A stretch of 64,000 bases of DNA. Source: CAZUSO01 sp964622775 (GTDB lineage: Bacteria; Bacteroidota; Bacteroidia; Chitinophagales; Chitinophagaceae). The stretch covers positions 1 through 64,000 of the forward strand of contig CAZUSO010000008.1 of assembly GCA_964622775.1 (NCBI GenBank), given 5' to 3'. A program made the translations under genes and the position numbers. Of this stretch, positions 7,902 through 16,713 are shown piece after piece. The notes below the pieces were generated by a model, which saw only the letters and a list, made by a program, of their open reading frames with translations, had not been told where the DNA came from and made no database searches. The stretch's first letter is position 1, and each line of letters opens with the position of its first letter.

Positions 7902-9914
7902 ATGGTTGTATTATATTGGATGCTGTGTGTCCTGATTGGAATTGTACCGGCATATTTAGTCTATCGCAAAGACCGAAATAAAGATATTCCGGCACGCTGG
8001 CTACCGGCGGCGTTGCGCTTTCTCACTTTTTTCGGTACAGCGGCACTATTACTTGCGCCGGCATTTTCCTTAAAAAAAAACGAGGTTGAAAAGCCGCTGC
8101 TTATTTGGCTGCAGGATGAATCCACATCCTTTGCCGGAGCGCTCCGGAATGACACGCAGCAATACCGACAAAAAGTCGATCATTTGCTTAATGACCTGGG
8201 TAAGGATTACACCGTAGTAAGTTTAGGGTTTTCCGGTGATGTCACCCTCGATCAGGCTTTCAATTTCAACGGACGCAGTACAAATATTGCTGCTGCAATC
8301 CAGTCTGTTTCGGAGCAATACCAGGACCGAAACATCGGCGCCATCATGCTTTCGTCAGACGGCATTTATAATGAGGGACTTGACCCGCTTTACCTTCCGG
8401 TAAGCAACAATATCCCGATATACACCATTGCTGCCGGCGATAGTGCGCAGCCTGAAGATATCCGGGTTGCACGCATTTTTTCCAATAAAACCGTAGCCAG
8501 CGGCAGTGTATTTGAAGTAATAGCCGACCTGCGTGCTGATAAATTGCAGGGGCTGAATACCGCTGTAGGCCTGTATCAAAACGGGAAAGCAATAAAGCAA
8601 TACAGTATCGGAATTGATAAAGATCGTTATGCCGGTAGCGTACGCTTTGAAGTGAAGGCAGCGGGAAAGGGTATTCAGCAGTTCAGTATTGCCGTGCCTA
8701 AAGCGAACGGGGAACCAAATGTTCATAATAATAAGATGGATTTCTTCGTAAATGTAATTGATGAAGAAATCAGAATCCTGATTCTGGCACATGCGCCGCA
8801 TCCTGATATTGCTGCCATACGGACTGCACTGGAAACCGTGCCGCAATATAAGATAGATGTTCGCCTGGCAAATGCTTTTCCAAAAGATGTGGAACAGTAT
8901 AATGTGGTAATCGCTCACCAGACACCATCTGTTGTTCCGGGTACAATGCCTAAGGTTCCGGTTTGGTATATTGCCGGCAGCCAAAGCAATATTAACGTCA
9001 TCAATCAGCTCCAGCAGATTAGCGAGATCATAGGAAACGGGTCAAGCGGTAATGTATTGCCAGTGCTTAATCCGGGATTCAGCTATTTCACGCTTCCGCA
9101 GCAGATACGGGAAGTGCTGGCCAAGATGCCTCCGCTCCTGAGATTGTCCGGTAATTATACGCAGGCCGGCAGCGCTCAGGCTTTGCTAAGACAATCGGAC
9201 GGCAAAAGCCCGCTTTGGGCAGTTCAAACGGGAACAATGCCTCAGGCATTATTAGCCGGAGAGGGATTATGGCGATGGAGGATCTATGAATACAAGAACT
9301 TCCGGAGCCATGAGGTGGTGGACGAACTGATTCGCCAGACCGTAAGCCTGCTGAGCGTACACAAAGACCGGGAACCCTTTCATGTTTATCTGGATAAATA
9401 TGTACTGAACGACAACGAACAGGTTTATGTTAATGCAGAATTACGGAATGCCAATGCGGAGCTGGTCAACACTCCCGAAGCAAAATTAATACTGAAAGAC
9501 AGCACAGGAAAAACCTTAGTGTACAACTTCGAGAAAACCGGCACCAGCTACCGGATTAACCTCGGCCTGCTGGCTCCGGGGGGCTATACTTTTCGGGGAA
9601 CGGTGTCATTCAACGGGCGTGAATACAGCAGCATGGGATCGTTCATGATAGAGCGCATTCCATTAGAAAGCCTGCGTACCTATGCAGATTACGGGATGCT
9701 TTACCAGTTAGCGCAAAAATCGGGTGGCGCATTTTTTACTCAAAATAATTTTGTATCCGCATTACCGGACAGTATCCGGAAAAATGCGACTATCGCCCCG
9801 GTCATCCATACACATGAAAGCCATGAAGCGCTGATCAATCAAAAGTGGCTGTTTTTTTTAATCCTGCTCTTTGCTGCTTCAGAGTGGTTGCTAAGAAAAT
9901 ATCAGAACATTTAA
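7902..9914 (+). CDS. large membrane protein with a VWA-like extracytoplasmic region
   Basis: A 670-residue protein with two N-terminal membrane segments (about 1-20 and 38-58) and one at the C terminus (about 645-663). Between them, LIWLQDESTSF (about 68-78) and GAIMLSSDGIYNEG (about 147-160) resemble the metal-site region and core of von Willebrand A domains, though the canonical DxSxS is altered to DESTS. The topology resembles BatA/BatB-like proteins of Bacteroidota. A partner MoxR ATPase is not present nearby; a DUF58 protein of the same broad system lies at 16714. Function unknown. Its stop overlaps that of the convergent sirtuin gene. Confidence 0.8.
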   Translation: MVVLYWMLCVLIGIVPAYLVYRKDRNKDIPARWLPAALRFLTFFGTAALLLAPAFSLKKNEVEKPLLIWLQDESTSFAGALRNDTQQYRQKVDHLLNDLGKDYTVVSLGFSGDVTLDQAFNFNGRSTNIAAAIQSVSEQYQDRNIGAIMLSSDGIYNEGLDPLYLPVSNNIPIYTIAAGDSAQPEDIRVARIFSNKTVASGSVFEVIADLRADKLQGLNTAVGLYQNGKAIKQYSIGIDKDRYAGSVRFEVKAAGKGIQQFSIAVPKANGEPNVHNNKMDFFVNVIDEEIRILILAHAPHPDIAAIRTALETVPQYKIDVRLANAFPKDVEQYNVVIAHQTPSVVPGTMPKVPVWYIAGSQSNINVINQLQQISEIIGNGSSGNVLPVLNPGFSYFTLPQQIREVLAKMPPLLRLSGNYTQAGSAQALLRQSDGKSPLWAVQTGTMPQALLAGEGLWRWRIYEYKNFRSHEVVDELIRQTVSLLSVHKDREPFHVYLDKYVLNDNEQVYVNAELRNANAELVNTPEAKLILKDSTGKTLVYNFEKTGTSYRINLGLLAPGGYTFRGTVSFNGREYSSMGSFMIERIPLESLRTYADYGMLYQLAQKSGGAFFTQNNFVSALPDSIRKNATIAPVIHTHESHEALINQKWLFFLILLFAASEWLLRKYQNI

Positions 9915-10600
9915 GTACCGGAAGCGGCTAACATCCGGATCAACTTTTCCATGCCTTTTGCAGGCGGCTCTTCAATCCTGATCAGTGATCTTGCAGCACT
10001 GACGGTTGGTATTTTTTTATCCAAAATATACTTAGGAATATGAGATGGCGCATAATGCAGCAGATTTGAGGCGGGATACACCGCCAGCGATGTCCCGATA
10101 ATGACAAAGATATCCGCAGCAGCAACCATCTCCGCTGCCGGCTCAATTAACGGAACCTGTTCGCCAAACCAGACCACATGCGGTCGCAGGATACCTCCTT
10201 CGGCAGTTTTATGATTCCCGTACATATCGCCACGGATATCGAAAAGCAGATCCGGATCATCTTCACTGCGCATCTTAAAGATCGCTCCGTGTAAATGCAA
10301 TACATGCTTTGAGCCGGCACGCTCATGTAGATCATCAATATTTTGAGTAATGATCTGAACCCTGTATTGCTCCTGCAATCCAGCCAGTCCAATATGTGCA
10401 GCATTGGGTTGCGCATTCCCGACATCACGTCTGCGCTGATCATAAAAACGCAACACCAATTCGGGATCTCTTTTCCAGGCCTCGGGAGTAGCCACATCTT
10501 CTACCCGATAATTTTCCCATAACCCATCGCTGTCCCGGAAAGTGCGCAGTCCGCTTTCAGCACTAATCCCTGCACCGGTCAGCACAACCAGTTTTTTCAT
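9911..10600 (-). CDS. cobB: Sir2-family NAD-dependent protein deacylase, class III-like, lacking zinc cysteines
   Basis: Removes acyl groups from lysines using NAD. The 229-residue protein has GAGISAESGL (residues 9-18), TQNIDDLH (85-92), catalytic H104 in HLHG and RPHVVWFGE. Y53 and R56 (FYDQRR) occupy the YxxR pair that in SIRT5/CobB selects succinyl or malonyl groups, so desuccinylation is likely. Between HLHG and GGILRP no cysteine is present, so the usual zinc-ribbon ligands are missing. The gene is convergent with its neighbour with overlapping stop codons. Confidence 0.93.
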   Translation of the reverse strand: MKKLVVLTGAGISAESGLRTFRDSDGLWENYRVEDVATPEAWKRDPELVLRFYDQRRRDVGNAQPNAAHIGLAGLQEQYRVQIITQNIDDLHERAGSKHVLHLHGAIFKMRSEDDPDLLFDIRGDMYGNHKTAEGGILRPHVVWFGEQVPLIEPAAEMVAAADIFVIIGTSLAVYPASNLLHYAPSHIPKYILDKKIPTVSAARSLIRIEEPPAKGMEKLIRMLAASGT

Positions 10601-10628
10601 AAGCTTTTAAGCCAATCGCATGGTTTTA

Positions 10629-10637
10629 ACAAATATA
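10629..10637 (-). promoter_or_regulatory. cobB promoter -7 box
   Basis: TATATTTGT on the minus strand, matching TAnnTTTG, about 28 bp before the start codon at 10600. The upstream TTTG element is not at ideal spacing. Confidence 0.55.
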
Positions 10638-10681
10638 CCTTTTGCAGGGCAAAAGTGGTGATAATCTTGTTTATCAGATGT

Positions 10682-10700
10682 ATCCCAAATTGTCGCATTA
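10682..10700 (-). repeat. dispersed motif, copy A
   Basis: TAATGCGACAATTTGGGAT on the minus strand. The same string with one mismatch occurs at 23438-23456 (minus), and a third copy with a 6-nt insertion lies on the plus strand at 19227-19251. It lies upstream of cobB in a 340-bp gap (10601-10940) in which no gene could be supported. Confidence 0.55.
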
Positions 10701-10940
10701 CAATAATAATACATTTTTGTCATTGGCACTAAGTAAATTCCGAATTACTACGTAATCCGACCAGAGTGGTGAGTGAGGATACCCGCGGCAAAGGCGCACA
10801 AGTATTACCATAAACGGATTGATCATGGGGATTTATATTCTGGAAATCACAACGGAGCAGGGCAAAATAAGAGCAAAACTGCCGTCATCTGATAACATAA
10901 CGAACCGGGCAATTCAGGAATTCCCGAAGTACCTCAAGCG

Positions 10941-12317
10941 TTACGCAGCGCTCATGACCTTACTGATTTCCTTTTCCAGATAAGTGCGCAATGCAGCATT
11001 TTTCACTTTTTCCGTCACGTCAAATGCGAAGGCAGCCATCATTAATGTACGGGCACTTTGGGCGCCGATGCCCCGGCTTTGCAGGTAAAACAGCGCCTCC
11101 TTGTCCATTTGTCCGATAGTGGTTCCGTGACTGCATTTTACGTCATCAGCAAAGATTTCCAATTGTGGTTTGGCATTAACCGTTGCTTTGTTGCTGAACA
11201 ATAAATTGTTGCTTTGCTGAAAGGCATTGGTTTTTTGAGCATCTTCATACACATAAATCTTACCGTTAAATACGGCTCTGGACTCGTCTAACAAAATGCC
11301 TTTATACAACTGATTACTTTCGCCGTTGGGAAATTTATGATGCACCTCGGTATGATTATCCACTAATTGCTTGTCCGCAGAAAGGTACAGGCCGTACAAA
11401 TGGCTTTCCAAATCCTTATCGTTAAGATGCAGAATCAGGTTGTTCCGGATAAAATCAGCGCCGGGGAATGAGAAGGTATAATTGCTGTAATTACTGTGTG
11501 TAGCCTGTTGCACTTCCATACGCTTTACAAACCGGGAAGCAAACCGGCCGGTTTGTATTTCGTAATGATGAAAATGAGCCTGCGCTTCCAGCACCGCTTC
11601 GGAAACGGCATTCACAAAGATGGCCTGATCCCGGTTGTCGGAGATAGCCGTTTCAATCACTTCTATGGAAGCATTTTCGTTAATGACAAAAAGATTGCGC
11701 GGATGAATCCAGACATTATTACCGGTGATCAGCACATGAATAATATGCAATGGTTTGTCCAGCACGGCGCCACAGGGCGCCTCCAGATATAAGCCGTCGG
11801 TAAACATCGCCGTGTTCAGTGCAGCCAGTCCGCTATTGTTCAGCGTGGCTATTTTTCCAAAATGCTTTTTGAATCCTTCTACATCCTTTGCCGCTTCAAA
11901 AGGAAGGATACGGAGCAGGGATTCATCGGGAAGAAAAGAATGTTGCGGACTCATTACGCCATTCATCAGCACTAAGCGGTAAGCGCCTTTTTGCTCGCCT
12001 TTGAGCGATTGCTGAATCGCTTCGGAATGACGGGCAATGAGGCCTGCAATCGCTCCGGCTTCTTCGGCGGAGATAGCATGCGGCACAATCTCCAGCTCAT
12101 AATTATCCTTCAGGTAAGGTTGCAGGTTAGTGAATTTCCACTCTTCGTCTTTGATAGTCGGAAATCCTGTTTTCCGGAATATATCGAATGCATCACTACG
12201 CAATTTCCGCAATTCCGGTTGTGTACATTGCATGAGCGCCAGTTCGAATTTGGCATTCAGCTTTTCATATAATGTAGTTTCCACTTGATTGATCATTGTT
12301 TCAGATTTCAGATTCAC
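10941..12317 (-). CDS. sufD: Fe-S cluster assembly protein SufD
   Basis: Part of the SufBC2D scaffold that builds iron-sulfur clusters. The 458-residue protein has the beta-helix core shared with SufB and the C-terminal family signature CSHGTTIGQMDKEALFYLQSRGI followed by AFAFDVTEKV. Length is normal. It lies 3 bp downstream of sufC and is the last gene of sufB-sufC-sufD. No sufS or sufE follows in the window. Confidence 0.95.
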   Translation of the reverse strand: MNLKSETMINQVETTLYEKLNAKFELALMQCTQPELRKLRSDAFDIFRKTGFPTIKDEEWKFTNLQPYLKDNYELEIVPHAISAEEAGAIAGLIARHSEAIQQSLKGEQKGAYRLVLMNGVMSPQHSFLPDESLLRILPFEAAKDVEGFKKHFGKIATLNNSGLAALNTAMFTDGLYLEAPCGAVLDKPLHIIHVLITGNNVWIHPRNLFVINENASIEVIETAISDNRDQAIFVNAVSEAVLEAQAHFHHYEIQTGRFASRFVKRMEVQQATHSNYSNYTFSFPGADFIRNNLILHLNDKDLESHLYGLYLSADKQLVDNHTEVHHKFPNGESNQLYKGILLDESRAVFNGKIYVYEDAQKTNAFQQSNNLLFSNKATVNAKPQLEIFADDVKCSHGTTIGQMDKEALFYLQSRGIGAQSARTLMMAAFAFDVTEKVKNAALRTYLEKEISKVMSAA

Positions 12318-12320
12318 GAT

Positions 12321-13073
12321 TTAAGCTACGGAGCCTTCTTTCAGCCAGTCGTAACCCTTTTCCTCCAGTTCTAAAGCCAGGTTTTTATCGCCGGTTTTCA
12401 CGATTTTGCCGTCATTAAGCACATGCACAAAATCGGGAACAATATAGTCCAGCAGACGCTGATAGTGCGTAATGATGATAAAGGCATTATTCGTGCTGCG
12501 CAATTTATTAACACCCCGCGAGACTATACGCAATGCATCAATATCAAGGCCGGAATCGGTTTCGTCCAGGATAGCCAGTTTAGGGTCCAGCATCGCCAAC
12601 TGAAAAATTTCGTTACGCTTTTTTTCGCCCCCGGAAAAGCCTTCATTGAGAGAACGATTCACGAGGCGGGCATCAAATTCCACCAACTTTTGCTTTTCCT
12701 TGGAAAGGCTCAGAAACTCCCTTGGCGCCAGCGCCGGCTGACCCCTGTACTCCCGGATCTCGTTCAATGCCGTTTTCAAAAAATTGATATTGGACACGCC
12801 CGGGATTTCAATAGGATACTGAAAAGCCAGAAACACGCCTTCGCGGGCACGGTTTTCGGGTGATAATTCCAGCAGGTCTTTACCGTCAAGCGTTACCGTA
12901 CCGCCGGTCACTTCATAACTTTCCCGTCCGGCCAGAACGGAAGCTAAGGAACTTTTACCTGCACCGTTTGGCCCCATGATAGCATGCACTTCTCCAGCCT
13001 TCACCTCCAGATCCAAGCCCTTCAATATTTCCTTTTCTTCAACTCGCGCGTGCAGATTTTTTATTGATAACAC
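12321..13073 (-). CDS. sufC: Fe-S cluster assembly ATPase SufC
   Basis: ABC-type ATPase of the SufBCD complex; energises cluster assembly. The 250-residue protein has Walker A GPNGAGKSS (about 35-43), the Q-loop FQYPIEIPG, the signature NEGFSGGEKKRNEI, Walker B KLAILDETDSGLD and the switch His in IITHYQRLLDYI. GEKKRNE is the SufC-specific variant of the ABC signature. It lies between sufB and sufD. Confidence 0.97.
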   Translation of the reverse strand: MLSIKNLHARVEEKEILKGLDLEVKAGEVHAIMGPNGAGKSSLASVLAGRESYEVTGGTVTLDGKDLLELSPENRAREGVFLAFQYPIEIPGVSNINFLKTALNEIREYRGQPALAPREFLSLSKEKQKLVEFDARLVNRSLNEGFSGGEKKRNEIFQLAMLDPKLAILDETDSGLDIDALRIVSRGVNKLRSTNNAFIIITHYQRLLDYIVPDFVHVLNDGKIVKTGDKNLALELEEKGYDWLKEGSVA

Positions 13074-13161
13074 GATTATATAAATTTTGATTTTTGAGAA
13101 TAATAAAAATTACTTTCAGAATAATTTCCTGCCAAATACCCGTTTACTTCCCGGATACCTG

Positions 13162-14613
13162 TTAACCCACACTTCCTTCCAGCGAAATAGCTAATAATTT
13201 CTGAGCTTCTACAGCAAACTCCATAGGCAGATTATTGAGTACCTCCTTCGCAAAGCCGTTCACGATTAGTTCCACCGCTTTTTCCGTATCAATACCCCGC
13301 TGATTCAGGTAGAAAATCTGATCTTCCCCTATCTTGGATGTTGTCGCTTCATGTTCCACTGTTGCGGTATTGTTCCTGGATTCGATATACGGAAAAGTAT
13401 GTGCACCGCAGCGGTCGCCGATGAGCATACTGTCACATTGGGTAAAGTTACGGGCGTTGCCTGCTTTTGGCCCCATGCGCACTAACCCGCGATAGCTGTT
13501 TTGCCCGTTTCCGGCAGAGATGCCTTTTGAGATAATCCGGCTCCGGGTATTTGCACCCAGGTGAATCATTTTTGTACCGGTATCCGCAATTTGTTTTCCT
13601 TTGGCTACGGCCACGCTGTAAAACTCGCCATAGCTGTTATCACCCTGCAGGATCACACTCGGGTATTTCCAGGTAATAGCTGAGCCGGTTTCCACCTGTG
13701 TCCAGCTGATAGTAGCATGAGCGCCTTTGCAGATGCCGCGTTTCGTAACGAAATTATATACTCCGCCATTTCCGTCTTTATCGCCGGGGTACCAGTTCTG
13801 AACGGTTGAATATTTTACATTGGCACGATCCAGCGCTACGATTTCCACCACGGCGGCATGCAATTGATTCTCATCCCTTTTGGGAGCCGTACAGCCTTCC
13901 AGATAGCTGACATAAGCATCACTATCGGCAATGATCAATGTACGTTCAAACTGCCCGGTATTTTCGGCGTTGATCCGGAAATAAGTGGAAAGCTCCATCG
14001 GGCAGCGCACGCCCGGCGGAACATATACAAAAGAACCGTCAGAAAAGACGGCAGCATTCAATGCGGCAAATACATTGTCGCTGTAGGGCACTACGGATCC
14101 CAGATACCGGCGTACCAGATCGGGATGATGTTGCACGGCTTCTCCGAAGGAGCAAAAGATTACGCCGGCCTTTTTCAGCTCTTCGCGAAAGGTGGTAGCC
14201 ACGGAAACGCTGTCAAATACGGCATCCACCGCCACGCCGGAGAGTGCTTTTTGTTCCGATAAAGGGATACCTAATTTTTCAAAAGTTGCCAGCAATTCGG
14301 GATCAATTTCATCAAGGCTGTTGTATTGCTTTTTCTTTTTCGGAGCGGCATAATAGGAGATGGATTGAAAATCCATTTCAGGCAGTTCAAAATTTTGCCA
14401 GTGCGGCATTTCCATTTTCTGAAAAGCACGAAATCCTTTTAAGCGCCATTCCAGCAGCCATTCGGGTTCGTTTTTCTTTTTGGAGATAAACCGAACGGTA
14501 TCTTCATTCAGTCCGGGCGGAAGAATCTCCATCTCAATATTGGTCACAAAGCCATGTTCGTATTCTCTGTCGGTAATCTCGTCTAAGAAATCTGTATCTG
14601 TATTATTTTCCAT
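13162..14613 (-). CDS. sufB: Fe-S cluster assembly protein SufB
   Basis: Scaffold subunit of the Suf complex. The 483-residue product from MENNTDTDF has the family blocks VRCPMELSTYFRIN, EGCTAPKRDENQLHAAVVE, QCDSMLIGDRCGAHTFPYIE and EHEATTSKIGEDQIFYLNQRG. The frame stays open to 14697, but the consensus -7 box at 14672-14680 lies inside that extension, and homologues start with an acidic stretch like this one, so the Met at 14613 is chosen. It leads the sufBCD transcript; sufC follows after 88 bp. Confidence 0.96.
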   Translation of the reverse strand: MENNTDTDFLDEITDREYEHGFVTNIEMEILPPGLNEDTVRFISKKKNEPEWLLEWRLKGFRAFQKMEMPHWQNFELPEMDFQSISYYAAPKKKKQYNSLDEIDPELLATFEKLGIPLSEQKALSGVAVDAVFDSVSVATTFREELKKAGVIFCSFGEAVQHHPDLVRRYLGSVVPYSDNVFAALNAAVFSDGSFVYVPPGVRCPMELSTYFRINAENTGQFERTLIIADSDAYVSYLEGCTAPKRDENQLHAAVVEIVALDRANVKYSTVQNWYPGDKDGNGGVYNFVTKRGICKGAHATISWTQVETGSAITWKYPSVILQGDNSYGEFYSVAVAKGKQIADTGTKMIHLGANTRSRIISKGISAGNGQNSYRGLVRMGPKAGNARNFTQCDSMLIGDRCGAHTFPYIESRNNTATVEHEATTSKIGEDQIFYLNQRGIDTEKAVELIVNGFAKEVLNNLPMEFAVEAQKLLAISLEGSVG

Positions 14614-14671
14614 AATCACAAAGCCGGGAACGCATTTGTAAGTAGCGCAAGCCGATTTATATTTTGAGAAT

Positions 14672-14680
14672 GCAAAGATA
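14672..14680 (-). promoter_or_regulatory. sufBCD promoter -7 box
   Basis: TATCTTTGC on the minus strand, matching TAnnTTTGC, 58 bp before the chosen sufB start. It lies inside the longer open frame and therefore decides against the upstream start. Confidence 0.75.
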
Positions 14681-14765
14681 CAACCTAAACGGTGCAATCG
14701 CTTTCAAAATCGGAAATAAAACCATAGATAATCCTGATGAACAATGAACTCCGAAACGGGAACCG

Positions 14766-15728
14766 TCAGTTTTCAACAGCTCCTGCAAAATGGCTGCGCA
14801 GGACATCTACAATGCCGGATCGGGCAAGCTTTACGGCACTGGCAATCATATTGTCAATAGCCGGTGCATTCGAAATGCCATGCCCGATAATTACAGGAGC
14901 ATTCACGCCCAGGATAGGCGTTCCGCCGTAGATTTCATAATTAAAGGCTTCCAGAAAATCATCCTGAAAGCCTTTTCTTTCTTTAAAGATATGATAAATG
15001 GATTCGGCCATTTTAATAGCCACATTGCCGGTAAATCCTTCACATACGATCACGTCCACATTATCCAGAAACAGATCGCGGCCTTCCACATTACCGGAAA
15101 AATTAATGAGGGGATTTTCCTTTAGCAGGGGGTAAGCAGCCTGAGCCAGCAGGTTGCCTTTACCTTCTTCCTCTCCGATATTCAGCAGGCCAACACGGGG
15201 ATTTTCCAGCTCGAGCACTAAGCGGGCATACAGCACACCCATAATGGCAAACTGTAATAAATTTTCCGCTTTACAATCGGCATTGGCACCTACGTCCAGG
15301 AGGAGATTATATTTCCCGTCAATCTTGGGAATGGGAGAAGCAATGGTAGGCCGCAAGATGCCGGGAATGGGCTTAACGGAATACATTGACCCAACCATCA
15401 TGGCACCGGTATTTCCGGCACTGATGAATGCATCAATGCTGCCTTTTTGCAGCAGACCAAAGCCCACGGCGATGCTCGAACCGGGTTTTTCCTTCAAAGC
15501 CTTCGTGGGATGTTCGTGCATACCAATAACACTTGTCGTATTTACGAAAGTGTATTGTTGCGGATAATCCTGCAGATAATGAAGATAAGGCTTCGCCGCT
15601 TCCTGAGACCCGATCAATACGCAGGAAACATCCGATTGCGGCGGACATTTGGCTAAGTATGACGCGGCACCCTTAATCGGCAACTCGGGGGCGAAATCTC
15701 CGCCCATAATATCGACTCCTATCTTCAT
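14766..15728 (-). CDS. plsX: phosphate acyltransferase PlsX
   Basis: Makes acyl-phosphate from acyl-ACP for the first step of phospholipid synthesis. The 320-residue protein starts MKIGVDIMGGDFAPELPIKGA and carries SAGNTGAMMVGSMYSV, LLDVGANADCK, GLLNIGEEEGKG, NVEGRDLFL and VCEGFTGNVAIK, all diagnostic. It is in the conserved order yceD-rpmF-plsX; the usual fabH does not follow, sufBCD does. Confidence 0.97.
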   Translation of the reverse strand: MKIGVDIMGGDFAPELPIKGAASYLAKCPPQSDVSCVLIGSQEAAKPYLHYLQDYPQQYTFVNTTSVIGMHEHPTKALKEKPGSSIAVGFGLLQKGSIDAFISAGNTGAMMVGSMYSVKPIPGILRPTIASPIPKIDGKYNLLLDVGANADCKAENLLQFAIMGVLYARLVLELENPRVGLLNIGEEEGKGNLLAQAAYPLLKENPLINFSGNVEGRDLFLDNVDVIVCEGFTGNVAIKMAESIYHIFKERKGFQDDFLEAFNYEIYGGTPILGVNAPVIIGHGISNAPAIDNMIASAVKLARSGIVDVLRSHFAGAVEN

Positions 15729-15806
15729 TTATCTAAAAGCAAAAATGTAAAAGGGTAGCTAAAAGCATCGACCCCAAAGCCAGCAGGCTTTTGAGCCGGC
15801 AAGGAG

Positions 15807-16016
15807 CTATTGCTTATTTTCAGCTTCTTCCGTAGTGGATTGATCAATCACTACTTTTCCACGATAATACATTTTGCCTTCAGACCAATGTGCGCGATGG
15901 CGGATATGTGCCTCACCGCTTACCGCATCGGTGCTGATTGTAGCAGCTTCAGCTTTGTAATGGGTTCTGCGTTTTGCGCCACGCTGAGCGGAGTGGCGGC
16001 GTTTAGGATTTGGCAT
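15807..16016 (-). CDS. rpmF: 50S ribosomal protein L32
   Basis: Large-subunit protein. The 69-residue product starts MPNPKRRHSAQRGAKRRTHY, typical of L32, and ends in an acidic tail. The zinc-ribbon cysteines found in some L32 proteins are absent, so this is the C-minus form. It sits between yceD and plsX as in most bacteria. Confidence 0.96.
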   Translation of the reverse strand: MPNPKRRHSAQRGAKRRTHYKAEAATISTDAVSGEAHIRHRAHWSEGKMYYRGKVVIDQSTTEEAENKQ

Positions 16017-16086
16017 TGCTCTTTATTTTGTATGATTTATTAAAATTATTATCAATTCTTATCGCCTTATACGACGATAAGGTGCA

Positions 16087-16632
16087 TCAGTTATTTTTAA
16101 AAGTATCCAGACCTTTCCAGATATCGTTTTTCTGCTCTTTATGTTCTTCAGACATCTGCTTCAGAATCTTCAACGCTTCAGGATTGCAGCCATCGCTCCC
16201 ATCATCCTTTAAAGGATGAACTTTTTGCATCGGGATGCTGAGCAAAATAAACTCATAAATCCATTCCGAGATGTCAATCACCGTTTCACTTCGTGGTATA
16301 AATACGACATCATCTTCATCATTCAACCTGACCTCGCTACCTTGTTCATGGGTCAGTTTCACCACCAAATCAAATTCATCCCACAGTTTCAAATCGAAGT
16401 AATCGCCACAACGGTCGCAAGCTACCTTAATTTTGCCATCGATATCAAAATGCAGCAGGAAAAAGCCTGATTTTTTATCAAAATTTAATTTTACTACGGC
16501 ATCGATCGCTTCAAAATCCGGGTGCTCAAAATTCAGTTGTTTAAAAAAGTTATTGTCAATTATGTATTCATATTGCGAGACGCCTTCTTTTAAACCCAAA
16601 TATGCAATCTCAAATTCACGTTTGTACTTCAT
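16087..16632 (-). CDS. YceD/DUF177 family protein
   Basis: Conserved protein encoded upstream of rpmF in most bacteria, implicated in 23S rRNA accumulation in some organisms. The 181-residue product from MKYKREFEIAY has the family pair CDRCGDYFDL (about 74-83) and a C-terminal DPR-type segment with DGSDGCNPEALKILKQ. The frame is open to 16671, giving 13 extra residues (MVNCSCVFNRAKP) unlike the family, so the Met at 16632 is chosen. A strong -7 box lies at 16687-16695. Confidence 0.9.
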   Translation of the reverse strand: MKYKREFEIAYLGLKEGVSQYEYIIDNNFFKQLNFEHPDFEAIDAVVKLNFDKKSGFFLLHFDIDGKIKVACDRCGDYFDLKLWDEFDLVVKLTHEQGSEVRLNDEDDVVFIPRSETVIDISEWIYEFILLSIPMQKVHPLKDDGSDGCNPEALKILKQMSEEHKEQKNDIWKGLDTFKNN

Positions 16633-16686
16633 AGGTTTTGCCCGATTAAATACGCATGAACAATTCACCATTCTAAAAAACGGGCT

Positions 16687-16695
16687 GCAAAGGTA
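16687..16695 (-). promoter_or_regulatory. yceD-rpmF-plsX promoter -7 box
   Basis: TACCTTTGC on the minus strand, matching TAnnTTTGC. The predicted transcript start is near 16683, about 50 nt before the chosen yceD start. Confidence 0.75.
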
Positions 16696-16713
16696 AGATA
16701 ATATTCTGAATAT

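Noticed and set aside
10825..10983. 52-codon plus-strand frame (MGIYILEITTEQGKIRAK...) in the cobB-sufD gap
   Set aside because: Its last third is antisense to sufD, no promoter box or ribosome site precedes it, and no family was recognised. The N-terminal half looks somewhat protein-like, so a search would be needed.
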